64,000 nucleotides of DNA from Pseudomonas sp. A-RE-19 (lineage in GTDB: Bacteria; Pseudomonadota; Gammaproteobacteria; Pseudomonadales; Pseudomonadaceae): NCBI RefSeq assembly GCF_019956555.1, contig NZ_JAHBDQ010000004.1, forward strand, positions 1 through 64,000, written 5' to 3'. This document shows, one piece after another, positions 55,692-64,000 of this stretch (position 1 is the first letter of the stretch; each line of letters opens with the position of its first letter). A program made the position numbers and the translations under genes. The notes beneath the pieces were generated by a model that was given only the letters and a program-made list of their open reading frames with translations, did no database searches and was not told the DNA's origin.

Positions 55692-56615
55692 ATGCCTGAC
55701 ATCTATCACTTTTTCCAACAGCTGGTTAATGGTCTGACCATTGGCAGCACGTATGCCCTGATCGCCATCGGCTATACGATGGTTTACGGCATCATTGGAA
55801 TGATCAACTTCGCCCACGGCGAGGTGTACATGATCGGCTCTTACGTGGCGTTCATCGCCATCGCCGGGCTGGCCATGCTGGGACTCGAGAGTGTCCCGTT
55901 ATTGATGACCGCCGCTTTCATCGCGACCATCGTCGTTACCAGTGCCTACGGTTACAGCATCGAACGGATCGCCTACCGCCCCTTGCGCGGCAGCAACCGT
56001 CTGATTCCGCTGATTTCCGCCATCGGCATGTCGATCTTCCTGCAGAACACGGTTCTGCTGGCACAAGACTCCAAGGACAAATCCATCTCCAACCTGATCC
56101 CCGGCAGCTTCTCCATCGGGCCAGGTGGCGCACATGAAGTGCTGATTTCCTACATGCAAATCGTGGTGTTCGTGGTGACCCTGGTCGCCATGCTCGGCCT
56201 GACGCTGTTCATCTCCCGTTCTCGCCTGGGTCGCGCCTGCCGCGCCTGTGCCGAAGACATCAAGATGGCCAACCTCTTGGGTATCAACACCAACAACATC
56301 ATCGCCCTGACCTTCGTCATCGGTGCGGCACTGGCGGCCATCGCAGCCGTGCTGCTGAGCATGCAATACGGCGTGATCAACCCGAACGCCGGTTTCCTGG
56401 TCGGCCTCAAGGCCTTCACCGCCGCAGTACTGGGCGGTATCGGCAGCATCCCCGGCGCGATGCTCGGCGGGCTGGTGCTTGGGGTGGCGGAAGCCTTTGG
56501 TGCCGATATCTTCGGCGACCAGTACAAGGACGTCGTGGCGTTCGGTCTATTGGTCCTGGTGTTGTTGTTCCGGCCAACCGGCCTGTTGGGCCGTCCGGAG
56601 GTTGAGAAAGTATGA
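55692..56615 (+). CDS. braD: Branched-chain amino acid ABC permease LivH/BraD
   Basis: The 307-aa membrane protein has the LivH repeat ([36 protein letters not shown]) and the EAA-like loop [20 protein letters not shown]. It forms half of the membrane channel. Its stop overlaps the braE start by four bases (ATGA). Confidence 0.94.
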   Translation: MPDIYHFFQQLVNGLTIGSTYALIAIGYTMVYGIIGMINFAHGEVYMIGSYVAFIAIAGLAMLGLESVPLLMTAAFIATIVVTSAYGYSIERIAYRPLRGSNRLIPLISAIGMSIFLQNTVLLAQDSKDKSISNLIPGSFSIGPGGAHEVLISYMQIVVFVVTLVAMLGLTLFISRSRLGRACRACAEDIKMANLLGINTNNIIALTFVIGAALAAIAAVLLSMQYGVINPNAGFLVGLKAFTAAVLGGIGSIPGAMLGGLVLGVAEAFGADIFGDQYKDVVAFGLLVLVLLFRPTGLLGRPEVEKV

Positions 56616-57868
56616 CTAGGAATCTTAAACAGGCGTTGTTCAGCGCCTTGCTGGTGTGGGCGGTTGCCTACCCGGTACTGGGTCTGAAACTGACCATCGT
56701 CGGTATCAACCTCGAAGTCCATGGCACCAGTACCGCAACCCTGATCACCATCGCCGTGTGCTCGGTGCTGATGTTCCTGCGGGTGCTGTTCGACCAGAAG
56801 ATCAGCGCGGCCTGGAAATCCTCGCCCAACCTGCCGGTGATGCCGGCCAAGGCCAGTAATTTCCTGACCCTGCCGAGCACTCAGCGCTGGATCATCATTG
56901 CGTTGATCATTGGTGCACTGGTCTGGCCGTTCTTTGGCTCTCGCGGTGCGGTGGATATCGCCACGCTGGTGCTGATCTACGTGATGCTCGGCCTGGGTCT
57001 GAACATCGTGGTCGGCCTGGCCGGCCTGCTCGACCTCGGTTACGTCGGCTTCTATGCCGTCGGCGCCTACAGCTATGCGCTGCTGTCGCACTACTACGGT
57101 CTGAGCTTCTGGATCTGCCTGCCAATCGCCGGGATGATGTCGGCCACCTTCGGCTTCCTGCTCGGCTTCCCGGTACTGCGCTTGCGCGGTGACTACCTGG
57201 CGATCGTGACGTTGGGCTTCGGTGAAATCATCCGCCTGTTCCTGCGTAACCTGACCGGCCTCACGGGTGGTCCGAACGGCATCAGTAACATTCCCAAGCC
57301 CACGCTTTTCGGGCTGAGCTTTGATAAAACTGCCGCAGAAGGTCTGCAGACCTTCCACGAGTTCTTCGGCCTGGAATACAACTCGATCAACAAGGTGATC
57401 TTCCTTTACCTGATCGCGGTGTTGTTGTCGTTGTTCGCGCTGTTCGTCATCAACCGCTTGCTGCGCATGCCACTGGGTCGTGCCTGGGAAGCGCTGCGTG
57501 AAGACGAAATCGCCTGCCGTGCGTTGGGCCTCAACCCTACGGTCATCAAGCTGTCGGCCTTCACCCTCGGTGCCTGCTTCGCCGGTTTCGCCGGCAGTTT
57601 CTTCGCCGCGCGCCAGGGGTTGGTGACACCGGAGTCCTTCACCTTTATCGAGTCGGCGACCATCCTCGCCATCGTGGTGTTGGGCGGCATGGGCTCGCAA
57701 CTGGGCGTCGTACTCGCCGCCACGGTGATGATCCTGTTGCCGGAAATGATGCGTGAGTTCAGTGAATACCGCATGTTGATGTTCGGCGCCTTGATGGTGC
57801 TGATGATGATCTGGCGTCCTCAAGGTCTGCTGCCGATGCAACGCCCTCACATGGAGCTGCGCAAATGA
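56612..57868 (+). CDS. braE: Branched-chain amino acid ABC permease LivM/BraE
   Basis: The 418-aa membrane protein carries the LivM segments [19 protein letters not shown] and [20 protein letters not shown], plus the loop [20 protein letters not shown]. It pairs with BraD. The stop overlaps the braF start (ATGA). Confidence 0.94.
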   Translation: MTRNLKQALFSALLVWAVAYPVLGLKLTIVGINLEVHGTSTATLITIAVCSVLMFLRVLFDQKISAAWKSSPNLPVMPAKASNFLTLPSTQRWIIIALIIGALVWPFFGSRGAVDIATLVLIYVMLGLGLNIVVGLAGLLDLGYVGFYAVGAYSYALLSHYYGLSFWICLPIAGMMSATFGFLLGFPVLRLRGDYLAIVTLGFGEIIRLFLRNLTGLTGGPNGISNIPKPTLFGLSFDKTAAEGLQTFHEFFGLEYNSINKVIFLYLIAVLLSLFALFVINRLLRMPLGRAWEALREDEIACRALGLNPTVIKLSAFTLGACFAGFAGSFFAARQGLVTPESFTFIESATILAIVVLGGMGSQLGVVLAATVMILLPEMMREFSEYRMLMFGALMVLMMIWRPQGLLPMQRPHMELRK

Positions 57869-58632
57869 GCCGTGAGATCCTGAAAGTCACTGACCTGAGC
57901 ATGCGCTTTGGCGGCCTGTTGGCAGTCAACAGCGTGGCCCTGACCGTCAAAGAGAAACAAGTGGTATCGATGATCGGCCCCAACGGCGCCGGCAAGACCA
58001 CCGTATTCAACTGCCTGACCGGTTTCTACCAGCCGACCGCCGGCAGCATCGTGCTGGACGGCGAGCCGATCCAGGGCCTGCCGGGCCACAAGATTGCCCT
58101 CAAAGGCGTGGTGCGCACCTTCCAGAACGTGCGGCTGTTCAAGGAAATGACAGCGGTCGAGAACCTCCTGATCGCGCAACACCGTCACCTGAACACCAAC
58201 TTCCTGGCCGGCCTGTTCAAGACCCCGGCGTTCCGCAGAAGCGAACGCGAGGCCATGGAGTACGCCGAGTACTGGCTGGAAAAGGTCAACCTCAAGGAGT
58301 TCGCCAACCGTCCGGCCGGCACCCTGGCCTACGGTCAGCAACGTCGCCTGGAAATCGCTCGCTGCATGATGACCCGCCCGCGGATCCTCATGCTCGACGA
58401 ACCGGCCGCCGGCCTCAACCCACGGGAAACCGAAGACCTCAAGTCACTGATCGGCACCCTGCGTGAAGAGCATGATGTGACCGTGCTGCTGATCGAACAC
58501 GACATGAAACTGGTCATGAGCATCTCCGACCATATCTTCGTGATCAACCAGGGCACCCCCCTGGCCAACGGCACGCCGGAACAGATCCGCGACAATCCTG
58601 AAGTGATCAAAGCCTACCTGGGGGAAGCGTAA
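57865..58632 (+). CDS. braF: Branched-chain amino acid ABC ATPase LivG/BraF
   Basis: The 255-aa ATPase has Walker [10 protein letters not shown], the signature [13 protein letters not shown] and Walker [14 protein letters not shown], in LivG order. braG starts directly after the stop codon. Confidence 0.95.
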   Translation: MSREILKVTDLSMRFGGLLAVNSVALTVKEKQVVSMIGPNGAGKTTVFNCLTGFYQPTAGSIVLDGEPIQGLPGHKIALKGVVRTFQNVRLFKEMTAVENLLIAQHRHLNTNFLAGLFKTPAFRRSEREAMEYAEYWLEKVNLKEFANRPAGTLAYGQQRRLEIARCMMTRPRILMLDEPAAGLNPRETEDLKSLIGTLREEHDVTVLLIEHDMKLVMSISDHIFVINQGTPLANGTPEQIRDNPEVIKAYLGEA

Positions 58633-59334
58633 ATGCTGCAGTTCGAAAACGTTTCCACCTTCTACGGCAAGATCCAGGCGCTGCACAGCGTCAACGTCGA
58701 AGTCCGCCAGGGCGAGATCGTGACGCTCATCGGCGCCAACGGTGCCGGCAAGTCGACCCTGCTGATGACCCTCTGCGGTTCGCCGCAAGCCCACAGCGGC
58801 AGCATCCGCTACCTGGGTGAAGAGCTCGTCGGCCAGGACTCGTCGCAGATCATGCGTAAAAGCATCGCCGTGGTCCCGGAAGGTCGTCGGGTGTTTGCCC
58901 GTCTGACCGTGGAAGAAAACCTCGCCATGGGCGGTTTCTTCACCGACAAGGGCGATTATCAGGAACAGATGGACAAGGTCCTCGGACTTTTCCCACGCCT
59001 GAAAGAACGCTTCGCCCAACGCGGCGGCACCATGTCTGGCGGCGAACAGCAAATGCTCGCCATCGGTCGTGCGCTGATGAGCAAACCAAAGCTGTTGCTG
59101 CTCGACGAGCCATCGCTGGGCCTTGCACCGATCATCATCCAGCAGATCTTCGACATCATCGAACAGCTGCGCAAGGACGGTGTGACGGTGTTTCTGGTGG
59201 AACAGAACGCCAACCAGGCACTGAAAATCGCTGACCGTGCCTACGTGCTGGAAAACGGCCGTGTGGTGATGACAGGGACAGGTGAAGCACTGTTGACCGA
59301 CCCGAAAGTGCGCGAAGCGTACCTCGGTGGTTAA
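58633..59334 (+). CDS. braG: Branched-chain amino acid ABC ATPase LivF/BraG
   Basis: The 233-aa ATPase has Walker A GANGAGKST, signature MSGGEQQMLAIGRALM and Walker B LLLDEPSLGLAP. It is the last gene of braCDEFG and is closed by a strong terminator 16 bp after the stop. Confidence 0.95.
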   Translation: MLQFENVSTFYGKIQALHSVNVEVRQGEIVTLIGANGAGKSTLLMTLCGSPQAHSGSIRYLGEELVGQDSSQIMRKSIAVVPEGRRVFARLTVEENLAMGGFFTDKGDYQEQMDKVLGLFPRLKERFAQRGGTMSGGEQQMLAIGRALMSKPKLLLLDEPSLGLAPIIIQQIFDIIEQLRKDGVTVFLVEQNANQALKIADRAYVLENGRVVMTGTGEALLTDPKVREAYLGG

Positions 59335-59349
59335 GCGATTGCGGTAAAC

Positions 59350-59379
59350 AAAAAAACGGCCTTCGGGCCGTTTTTTTTA
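59350..59379 (+). terminator. Rho-independent terminator of the bra operon
   Basis: AAAAAACGGCC TTCG GGCCGTTTTTTTT, a stem with tetraloop and long T-run. Confidence 0.95.
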
Positions 59380-59413
59380 TGCCTGCCCCACCCCTGACAA
59401 CAATGAAGATCCC

Positions 59414-59513
59414 CCGTAGGAGCTGCCGAAGGCTGCGATCTTTTGATCTTGCTCTTCGGCGCTCATGGTGAAAATCAAGATCAAAAGATCGCAGCCTTCG
59501 GCAGCTCCTACGG
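59414..59513. repeat. REP pair (REPIN), family A
   Basis: Inverted GTAGGAGCTGCCGAAGGCTG copies. A T-rich stretch follows before the bufferin-type operon. Confidence 0.9.
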
Positions 59514-59552
59514 GGGGGCTGTGTATTTTTTTTGAGTTTTTTTCGTTGGGGC

Positions 59553-59580
59553 TGTAACGCATCGAGCGATGGTTTCTCTA
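59553..59580 (+). promoter_or_regulatory. Candidate ECF-type promoter of the bufferin-like operon
   Basis: TGTAACGC (59553) with GGTTTCTCTA about 10-17 bp later. The AAC core at -35 is typical of ECF sigma promoters, which often drive DUF2282 operons; no sigma gene is in the window. Confidence 0.3.
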
Positions 59581-59636
59581 GAGCAGTAAGCAAGCACAAA
59601 CGCTTGCCAACCCAAGCTCAATTTCGGAGAAACATC

Positions 59637-59942
59637 ATGACTGCTACCACCCGCACCCTGTCCGCCACCGCCCTGGTTCTGGCCCTCGGTTCTGCCCTGA
59701 GCATCGCCGCTGTCTCCACTGCCCATGCCGCTGACGCCAACATGGAAAAATGCTTCGGCGTGGCCATGAAAGGTCACAACGATTGCGCCGCCGGCGCTGG
59801 CACCACTTGCGCCGGCACGGCAAAAACCGACTACCAGCCAAATGCTTTCAAACTGGTGCCTAAAGGTACCTGCGCCACCACGATGAGCAAAACTTCGCCA
59901 ACCGGTTTCGGCCAGATGGAAGCCTACAAAGCCAAGTCGTAA
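59637..59942 (+). CDS. bufA: DUF2282 bufferin-type RiPP precursor
   Basis: The 101-aa protein has a Sec signal ([20 protein letters not shown], cleavage near AHA) and a short Cys-rich body: [28 protein letters not shown] and LVPKGTC, with cysteines at 39, 50, 58 and 79. This EKC/NDC/SCAG/KGTC pattern matches bufferin-type precursors whose cysteines are oxidised by an MNIO enzyme to bind copper. GGAGAAACATC precedes the ATG. It is the first gene of a four-gene operon. Modification is inferred. Confidence 0.9.
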   Translation: MTATTRTLSATALVLALGSALSIAAVSTAHAADANMEKCFGVAMKGHNDCAAGAGTTCAGTAKTDYQPNAFKLVPKGTCATTMSKTSPTGFGQMEAYKAKS

Positions 59943-59967
59943 TCAGAACCCAGCCTGAGTGTCGACC

Positions 59968-60822
59968 ATGAACTTTTTATCTTCCGGGCTCCCGCCCCGC
60001 TCCGGGCTGGGGCTCAAGACCGAGCACTTTCGTGAAGTGCTCGGTGCACAACCGGACATCGGTTTCTTCGAAGTCCACGCCGAAAACTACATGGTGGCCG
60101 GCGGCCCGTTTCATCATTTTCTGGGGTTGATCCGCGAGCAATATCCACTGTCGTTGCACGGTGTTGGCCTGTCCATCGGTGCCGAAGGCCCGCTGGATGG
60201 TCAACACCTGCAAAGGCTTGCCGCACTGATCGAACGCTATCAACCCCAGTCCTTTTCCGAACACCTGGCCTGGTCCAGCCATGGCCCGGTGTTTCTCAAC
60301 GACCTGCTGCCCCTGGCCTACGATGCGCCGACGCTGAACCGCGTCTGCGAGCACATCGATCAGGTGCAGAGCACCCTCAAACGTCCAATGCTGCTGGAGA
60401 ACCCGGCGACGTATCTGGCGTTCCAGCGCTCGACCCTGGACGAGGCCGACTTCATCGGTGAAGTCATTCGCCGCACCGGCTGCGGCCTGCTACTGGACGT
60501 CAACAATGTCTACGTCTCCTGCATCAATCATCAAAGAGTTCCGCTGGCCTACATCGACGCGCTGCCGCTGCACGCAGTGGGCGAGATTCATCTGGCCGGG
60601 TTTGCCGAAGACACCGACAGCCTCGGCGATCGCCTGCTGATCGACGATCACGGTGCGCCCATCGATAACGCGGTGTGGGCACTGTATGGGCAGGTGCTGG
60701 AACGGGTTGGCCCGATCGCCACGTTGATCGAGCGCGACAACCAGTTACCGACCTTCAATGTGCTGCACGCCGAAGCCCGTCAGGCTGATGAATTACTGTA
60801 TTGCGCGGGGAGCCGATCATGA
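59968..60822 (+). CDS. bufB: DUF692 multinuclear non-heme iron oxidase (MNIO), BufB type
   Basis: The 284-aa TIM-barrel protein shows the MNIO metal motifs: [11 protein letters not shown] (32-42), [10 protein letters not shown] (62-71), SEHLAWSS (97-104), LLENPATYL (142-150), [15 protein letters not shown] (174-188), GEIHLAGF (205-212), IDDHGAPI and IERDNQLP (254-261). The full ligand set is present, in contrast to the fused MNIO domain near 22 kb. The enzyme should oxidise cysteines of the DUF2282 precursor with a partner. Starts at 59959 (GTG) or 59968 (ATG) are both possible. Confidence 0.9.
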   Translation: MNFLSSGLPPRSGLGLKTEHFREVLGAQPDIGFFEVHAENYMVAGGPFHHFLGLIREQYPLSLHGVGLSIGAEGPLDGQHLQRLAALIERYQPQSFSEHLAWSSHGPVFLNDLLPLAYDAPTLNRVCEHIDQVQSTLKRPMLLENPATYLAFQRSTLDEADFIGEVIRRTGCGLLLDVNNVYVSCINHQRVPLAYIDALPLHAVGEIHLAGFAEDTDSLGDRLLIDDHGAPIDNAVWALYGQVLERVGPIATLIERDNQLPTFNVLHAEARQADELLYCAGSRS

Positions 60823-61577
60823 GCACTCAAGCCGCGTTTGCCGCCGCCCTGCTCGATCCGCAACGGCCCTGCCCCGACGGCTTGTTCAGTGCCAACGGCG
60901 CCGATCCGGCCAGCCGTTTCGCGGTGTATCGCAACAATGTGCAGAGCTCACTGATCAACGCATTGGCGGATAGCTACCCAGTGGTTTTGCAGTTAGTCGG
61001 TGATGATTTTTTCCGGGCGATGGCGGGGTGGTATGTGCAGAGTTACCCGCCTCAAGGCCCACTCATCAACGACTACGGCAAGGACTTCGCCGAGTTCATC
61101 GACAGCTTTGAACCGGTAGCCAGCGTGCCTTATCTGGCCGACGTGGCGCGGCTGGAGCGGTTGCGCGTTCAGGCCTATCACGCCGCCGATGCGCAGCCCT
61201 TGAGTCATGAGCAGATCGCCGCCGCGCTGGCAGACCCGCAGGCGCTGAGCGAGCTGACGGTCGGGTTCCATCCTTCCCTGAATCTGCTGACCTCAACCTT
61301 CGCCGTGGTTGCAATTTGGGCGGCCCATCAACAAGACGCGACGCTGGCCGGGATCGACGTCGATCACGGGCAAAACGCACTGGTGTTGCGCAACGGACTG
61401 GAGGTTGAAGTCTTCGCCATCGACCACGGCGCCAGCACCTTCATTCAGAACCTGCGACTCGGCCAATCCCTGACCCAAGCCTTGGAGACAGCCCCCGCCT
61501 TCGACCTCAGCCAAACCCTGGCGCTGCTGATCAGCCACAACGTCATCACCCATTTACACCACAAGGTATCGCCATGA
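60819..61577 (+). CDS. bufC: DUF2063 putative partner protein, BufC type
   Basis: The 252-aa protein starts [20 protein letters not shown] and has the DUF2063 opening [20 protein letters not shown], then [20 protein letters not shown]. Such proteins are partners (HvfC/BufC) of DUF692 enzymes and probably carry the precursor-recognition function. GGGGAG precedes the ATG and the start overlaps the bufB stop by four bases. Confidence 0.9.
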   Translation: MSTQAAFAAALLDPQRPCPDGLFSANGADPASRFAVYRNNVQSSLINALADSYPVVLQLVGDDFFRAMAGWYVQSYPPQGPLINDYGKDFAEFIDSFEPVASVPYLADVARLERLRVQAYHAADAQPLSHEQIAAALADPQALSELTVGFHPSLNLLTSTFAVVAIWAAHQQDATLAGIDVDHGQNALVLRNGLEVEVFAIDHGASTFIQNLRLGQSLTQALETAPAFDLSQTLALLISHNVITHLHHKVSP

Positions 61578-62059
61578 ACCGCCATCAGAACCCCATCGCC
61601 CGCGCCATCGCGCTGCTGGAAAAAATCCCCCACAGCCTGATCGCGTTTATCGCGCGTTTTGCCATTGCCGCGGTGTTCTGGAAGTCCGGGCAAACCAAGG
61701 TGGAAGGCCTGGCCATCGACTTGATCGACGGCACCTTTCAACTCGGCGTGCCAAGGCTGGCGGACTCGACCATTCCCTTGTTCCAGAGTGAATACCACGT
61801 GCCGTTGCTCTCTCCGGAACTGGCAGCGCACCTGGCGGCCTTCGCCGAGCACTTCTTTCCGGTGCTGATCCTGATCGGCTTCGCCACACGTTTTTCGGCG
61901 TTGGCCCTGCTGGGTATGACGCTGACTATTCAGCTGTTCGTCTACCCCGATGCCTATCCAACCCATGGCACCTGGGCGGCGGTGTTGCTGTATTTGATGG
62001 CGACCGGGCCGGGCAAGTTGTCGATTGATCATCTGATTGCCAAGCGTTACGCCCGCTGA
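61574..62059 (+). CDS. bufD: DoxX family membrane protein, BufD type
   Basis: The 161-aa membrane protein has RFAIAAVFWKSGQTKVEGLA and AEHFFPVLILIGFATRFSAL, the DoxX/DoxD layout of four membrane helices. DoxX proteins commonly close DUF2282-DUF692-DUF2063 operons; their role there is not settled. The start overlaps bufC by four bases. Confidence 0.88.
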   Translation: MNRHQNPIARAIALLEKIPHSLIAFIARFAIAAVFWKSGQTKVEGLAIDLIDGTFQLGVPRLADSTIPLFQSEYHVPLLSPELAAHLAAFAEHFFPVLILIGFATRFSALALLGMTLTIQLFVYPDAYPTHGTWAAVLLYLMATGPGKLSIDHLIAKRYAR

Positions 62060-62093
62060 GCCCTACCACAGAACTCCAGACGATGAAGAACCA

Positions 62094-62188
62094 ATGTGGG
62101 AGCGAGCCTGCTCGCGATGGCGGAGTGTCAATCAGCATCAATGCCGAATGTCACACCGCCATCGCGAGCAGGCTCGCTCCCACAGGGG
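62094..62188. repeat. REP pair (REPIN), family B
   Basis: Inverted TGTGGGAGCGAGCCTGCTCG copies between the convergent bufD and LysR-type genes. Confidence 0.9.
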
Positions 62189-62209
62189 TTGTGTGGTGAG
62201 ACGTTATCG

Positions 62210-63118
62210 CTAAAGCCGATCCAACGCCTCGCCACTGCGCTTGAACCAGCCGATCAAATAATCCGCCAGCACTTGGGTGCGCTTCGGCAAACCGCCCTGA
62301 TACGGATGCACCAGGTACATCGGCATGCTGCGGGTCTGATAATCGCGCAGGAGCCAACGCAAACGCCCATCAGCCAATTCCTCTTGCAGCAGGTAAGACG
62401 GCAAACGCGCAATACCCGCACCGGTCAGTGCGGCTTTCTTCAACAGGTTGTAATGGTTGCTGGCGAACGGTCCCGACACTCGCACCCGCAGTAACTCGTG
62501 CTGTTGGTGATAGAGCCATTCTTCGCGACCGCTGTAATGGCTGTTGAGCAGGCAGCGGTGCTCGGCCAGGGCCTGAGGCGTCAGTGGTTCGCCGAATTGC
62601 TCAAGATACGCAGGGCTGGCGCAGGTCATTTCGTGCCAGGCCAGCAGCGGTCGGGCGACCAGACGTTCGTCGTTGGCCACTTCCGAGCGGATCGCCAGAT
62701 CGAACCCGTCCCGGGACAGGTCACGGTAGTTATTGTTGAGCTCCAGCTCGATCTGCACCTCGGGGTACTGCCGGGAAAACTCCAGCAGTGCACCGTCGAA
62801 AAACGTTTCCCCCAGTGAAACCGGAACCGTCATCCGCACCGGGCCGGCCATGTCGTCTTTTAACCGCGCCAGGGCCTGACGTGCTCGCTCGACTTGAATC
62901 ACCAGCGCCTGGGCTTGCGGCAACAGCGCCGCGCCCGCCGCCGTCAGGCTCAAGCGGCGCGTGGTGCGTTGCAGCAACACCACGCAAAACCGCGTTTCCA
63001 GCAGGCTGATGCGCTTGGAGAGTTGCCCTTTGCTGCAACCCAGTTGCTGCGCCGCCAAGGTGAAACTGCCCGCCTCGATCAACACCGCGAACGCCGCCAG
63101 GTCGTCCATTTCGCTCAT
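62210..63118 (-). CDS. LysR-family transcriptional regulator
   Basis: The 302-aa protein starts MSEMDDLAAFAVLIEAGSFT and has the winged helix in LAAQQLGCSKGQLSKRISLL, then a LysR effector domain (VRMTVPVSLGETFFDGALLE). It is divergent from the SDR-like gene with a 105-bp shared promoter region, so it probably controls it. The inducer is unknown. A longer frame up to 63454 exists, but the ATG at 63118 gives the standard LysR start. Confidence 0.9.
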   Translation of the reverse strand: MSEMDDLAAFAVLIEAGSFTLAAQQLGCSKGQLSKRISLLETRFCVVLLQRTTRRLSLTAAGAALLPQAQALVIQVERARQALARLKDDMAGPVRMTVPVSLGETFFDGALLEFSRQYPEVQIELELNNNYRDLSRDGFDLAIRSEVANDERLVARPLLAWHEMTCASPAYLEQFGEPLTPQALAEHRCLLNSHYSGREEWLYHQQHELLRVRVSGPFASNHYNLLKKAALTGAGIARLPSYLLQEELADGRLRWLLRDYQTRSMPMYLVHPYQGGLPKRTQVLADYLIGWFKRSGEALDRL

Positions 63119-63223
63119 GGATTGTTTCCATTTGAAAACCAAAGGTTGCCCATTAGCACGCTTATCAATGAAAAAAACCACACTAGACTTGAATTTAAAT
63201 CCACCCCATTCAGGTACAGCACG

Positions 63224-63823
63224 ATGAAAATTCTTTTGATTGGCGCCTCCGGCACCGTCGGTTCGGCCATTGACCATGAACTGTCCCAGCGCCACAAAAT
63301 CATCCGTATCGGCCGCAAGAGCGGTGATTTTCAGGTCGACATCAGTGACAGTGCCTCGATCCGCAAACTGTTCGAACAAACCGGCAACTTCGATGCGCTG
63401 ATCTGCGCCGCCGGCAGCGTCAACTTCGTGCCGCTGGCCACCATGACCGAACAAGACTTCGAGCTCGGCTTGCGGGACAAGCTGATGGGCCAGGTCAACC
63501 TGCTGCTGATCGGGCGGGAATTCGCCAACGACGGTGCGTCATTCACCTTCACCACCGGCATCCTCAGCCACGATCCGATCCGTACCGGCAGCTCGGCCTC
63601 TCTGGTCAACGGTGCCCTGGACAGCTTTGTCCGTGCAGCGGCGATCGAACTGCCGCGCGGTCTGCGCATCAACTCGGTCAGCCCGAACGTGCTGGTCGAA
63701 GCCATGGGCAGCTATGCCCCGTACTTCCGAGGTTTCAAACCGGTGCCCGCCGCCGAAGTGGCGCTGGCCTACGCCAAAAGCGTCGAAGGCTTGCAGACCG
63801 GTCAGACCTACCGCGTCGGCTAA
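63224..63823 (+). CDS. Short-chain-dehydrogenase-like protein lacking the YxxxK pair
   Basis: The 199-aa protein has the SDR nucleotide loop LIGASGTVGSAIDHEL and the Asn-rich centre ALICAAGSVNFVPL. The region expected to carry Tyr-x3-Lys reads RTGSSASLVNGALDSF, with no Tyr or Lys at the usual spacing. It may therefore bind NADP(H) without classical SDR catalysis, or use other residues, as in a group of short SDRs common in Pseudomonas. The divergent LysR gene is its likely regulator. Confidence 0.8.
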   Translation: MKILLIGASGTVGSAIDHELSQRHKIIRIGRKSGDFQVDISDSASIRKLFEQTGNFDALICAAGSVNFVPLATMTEQDFELGLRDKLMGQVNLLLIGREFANDGASFTFTTGILSHDPIRTGSSASLVNGALDSFVRAAAIELPRGLRINSVSPNVLVEAMGSYAPYFRGFKPVPAAEVALAYAKSVEGLQTGQTYRVG

Positions 63824-63831
63824 ACCGCCAG

Positions 63832-63920
63832 AATCAAAAGATCGCAGGCTTCGCCAGCTCCTACAAAAGGCTCGGCGTCCCCCTGTAGGAGCTGCCGCAG
63901 GCTGCGATCTTTTGATCTTG
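63832..63920. repeat. REP pair (REPIN), family A
   Basis: Inverted GATCGCAGGCTTCGCCAGCT and GTAGGAGCTGCCGCAGGCTG copies downstream of the SDR-like gene; the two arms differ slightly. Confidence 0.9.
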
Positions 63921-63985
63921 CTTTGCAGGGTTGTGATGAACGGTCAGGCTGAGTAACGTGGCGACACTTGTCAGGAGACTCAAAG

Positions 63986-64000
63986 ATGCGTGTTGCCCGT
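63986..64000 (+). CDS. First codons of a gene cut by the window edge
   Basis: ATG at 63986 after CAGGAGACTCAAAG (good ribosome site) reads MRVAR to the window end. Family cannot be identified. Confidence 0.4.

Noticed and set aside
56150..57850. 566-codon minus-strand frame opposite braDE
   Set aside because: Antisense to permease genes with LivH/LivM motifs.

Overview
The window looks like chromosomal DNA of a Pseudomonas of the fluorescens/putida lineage. Four things suggest this: high GC with G/C-ending codons; two abundant REP/REPIN families typical of that group (a GTAGGAGCTGCCGAAGGCTG type and a TGTGGGAGCGAGCCTGCTCG type); a complete pca (protocatechuate) region under a PcaR-like regulator; and a Ttg/Emh-type RND efflux operon with its recognisable TtgR operator. 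No rRNA, tRNA, CRISPR array, insertion sequence or prophage was seen.

Layout. 1-8.4 kb: TPM-domain and LemA proteins, a GH3 beta-glucosidase, a ClsB-type phospholipase D enzyme, a YceI-like protein, a serine hydrolase and an acyl-CoA-dehydrogenase-like protein. 8.6-10.1 kb: ornithine-lipid genes olsB-olsA. 10.3-14.5 kb: acpH, then an ArsR-MFS-Old Yellow Enzyme operon behind a repeat-rich operator, and an EamA transporter. 14.7-21.4 kb: a TetR repressor divergent from a three-gene RND pump. 21.4-25.5 kb (minus strand): what appears to be an unusual RiPP (ribosomally made, modified peptide) locus. It holds an 86-aa NHLP/Os1348-like precursor, a GNAT acetyltransferase, an HExxH-type putative peptide hydroxylase, and one polypeptide joining a DUF692/MNIO domain to a SagB-type nitroreductase domain. 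26-38.8 kb: an OprD-family porin and the pca cluster (pcaR, pcaK, pcaIJF, pcaHG, pcaT, pcaBDC), which can convert protocatechuate to succinyl-CoA and acetyl-CoA. pcaT is broken by an exact 8-bp tandem duplication. PcaR-like boxes lie in front of pcaI, pcaK and pcaR. 39.4-47.8 kb: small proteins, a Pit phosphate transporter, RapA, an MFS transporter and a YkgJ-type cysteine-cluster protein. 47.9-53.4 kb: an MHYT-GGDEF-EAL protein, a beta-hydroxyacid dehydrogenase whose 3' end overlaps it convergently by 110 bp, and a 731-aa protein carrying the tubulin/FtsZ signature GGGTGSG. 53.7-59.4 kb: a DUF2288 protein and the braCDEFG branched-chain amino acid ABC importer. 59.6-62.1 kb: a bufferin-type operon (DUF2282 precursor, DUF692 MNIO, DUF2063 partner, DoxX). 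62.2-64 kb: a LysR regulator divergent from an SDR-like protein, and the first codons of another gene.

The two most interesting items are the MNIO-SagB fusion RiPP locus, which shares the window with a second MNIO system of the known bufferin type, and the large chromosomal tubulin-superfamily protein. Functional statements rest on motifs read by eye; no database search was possible.
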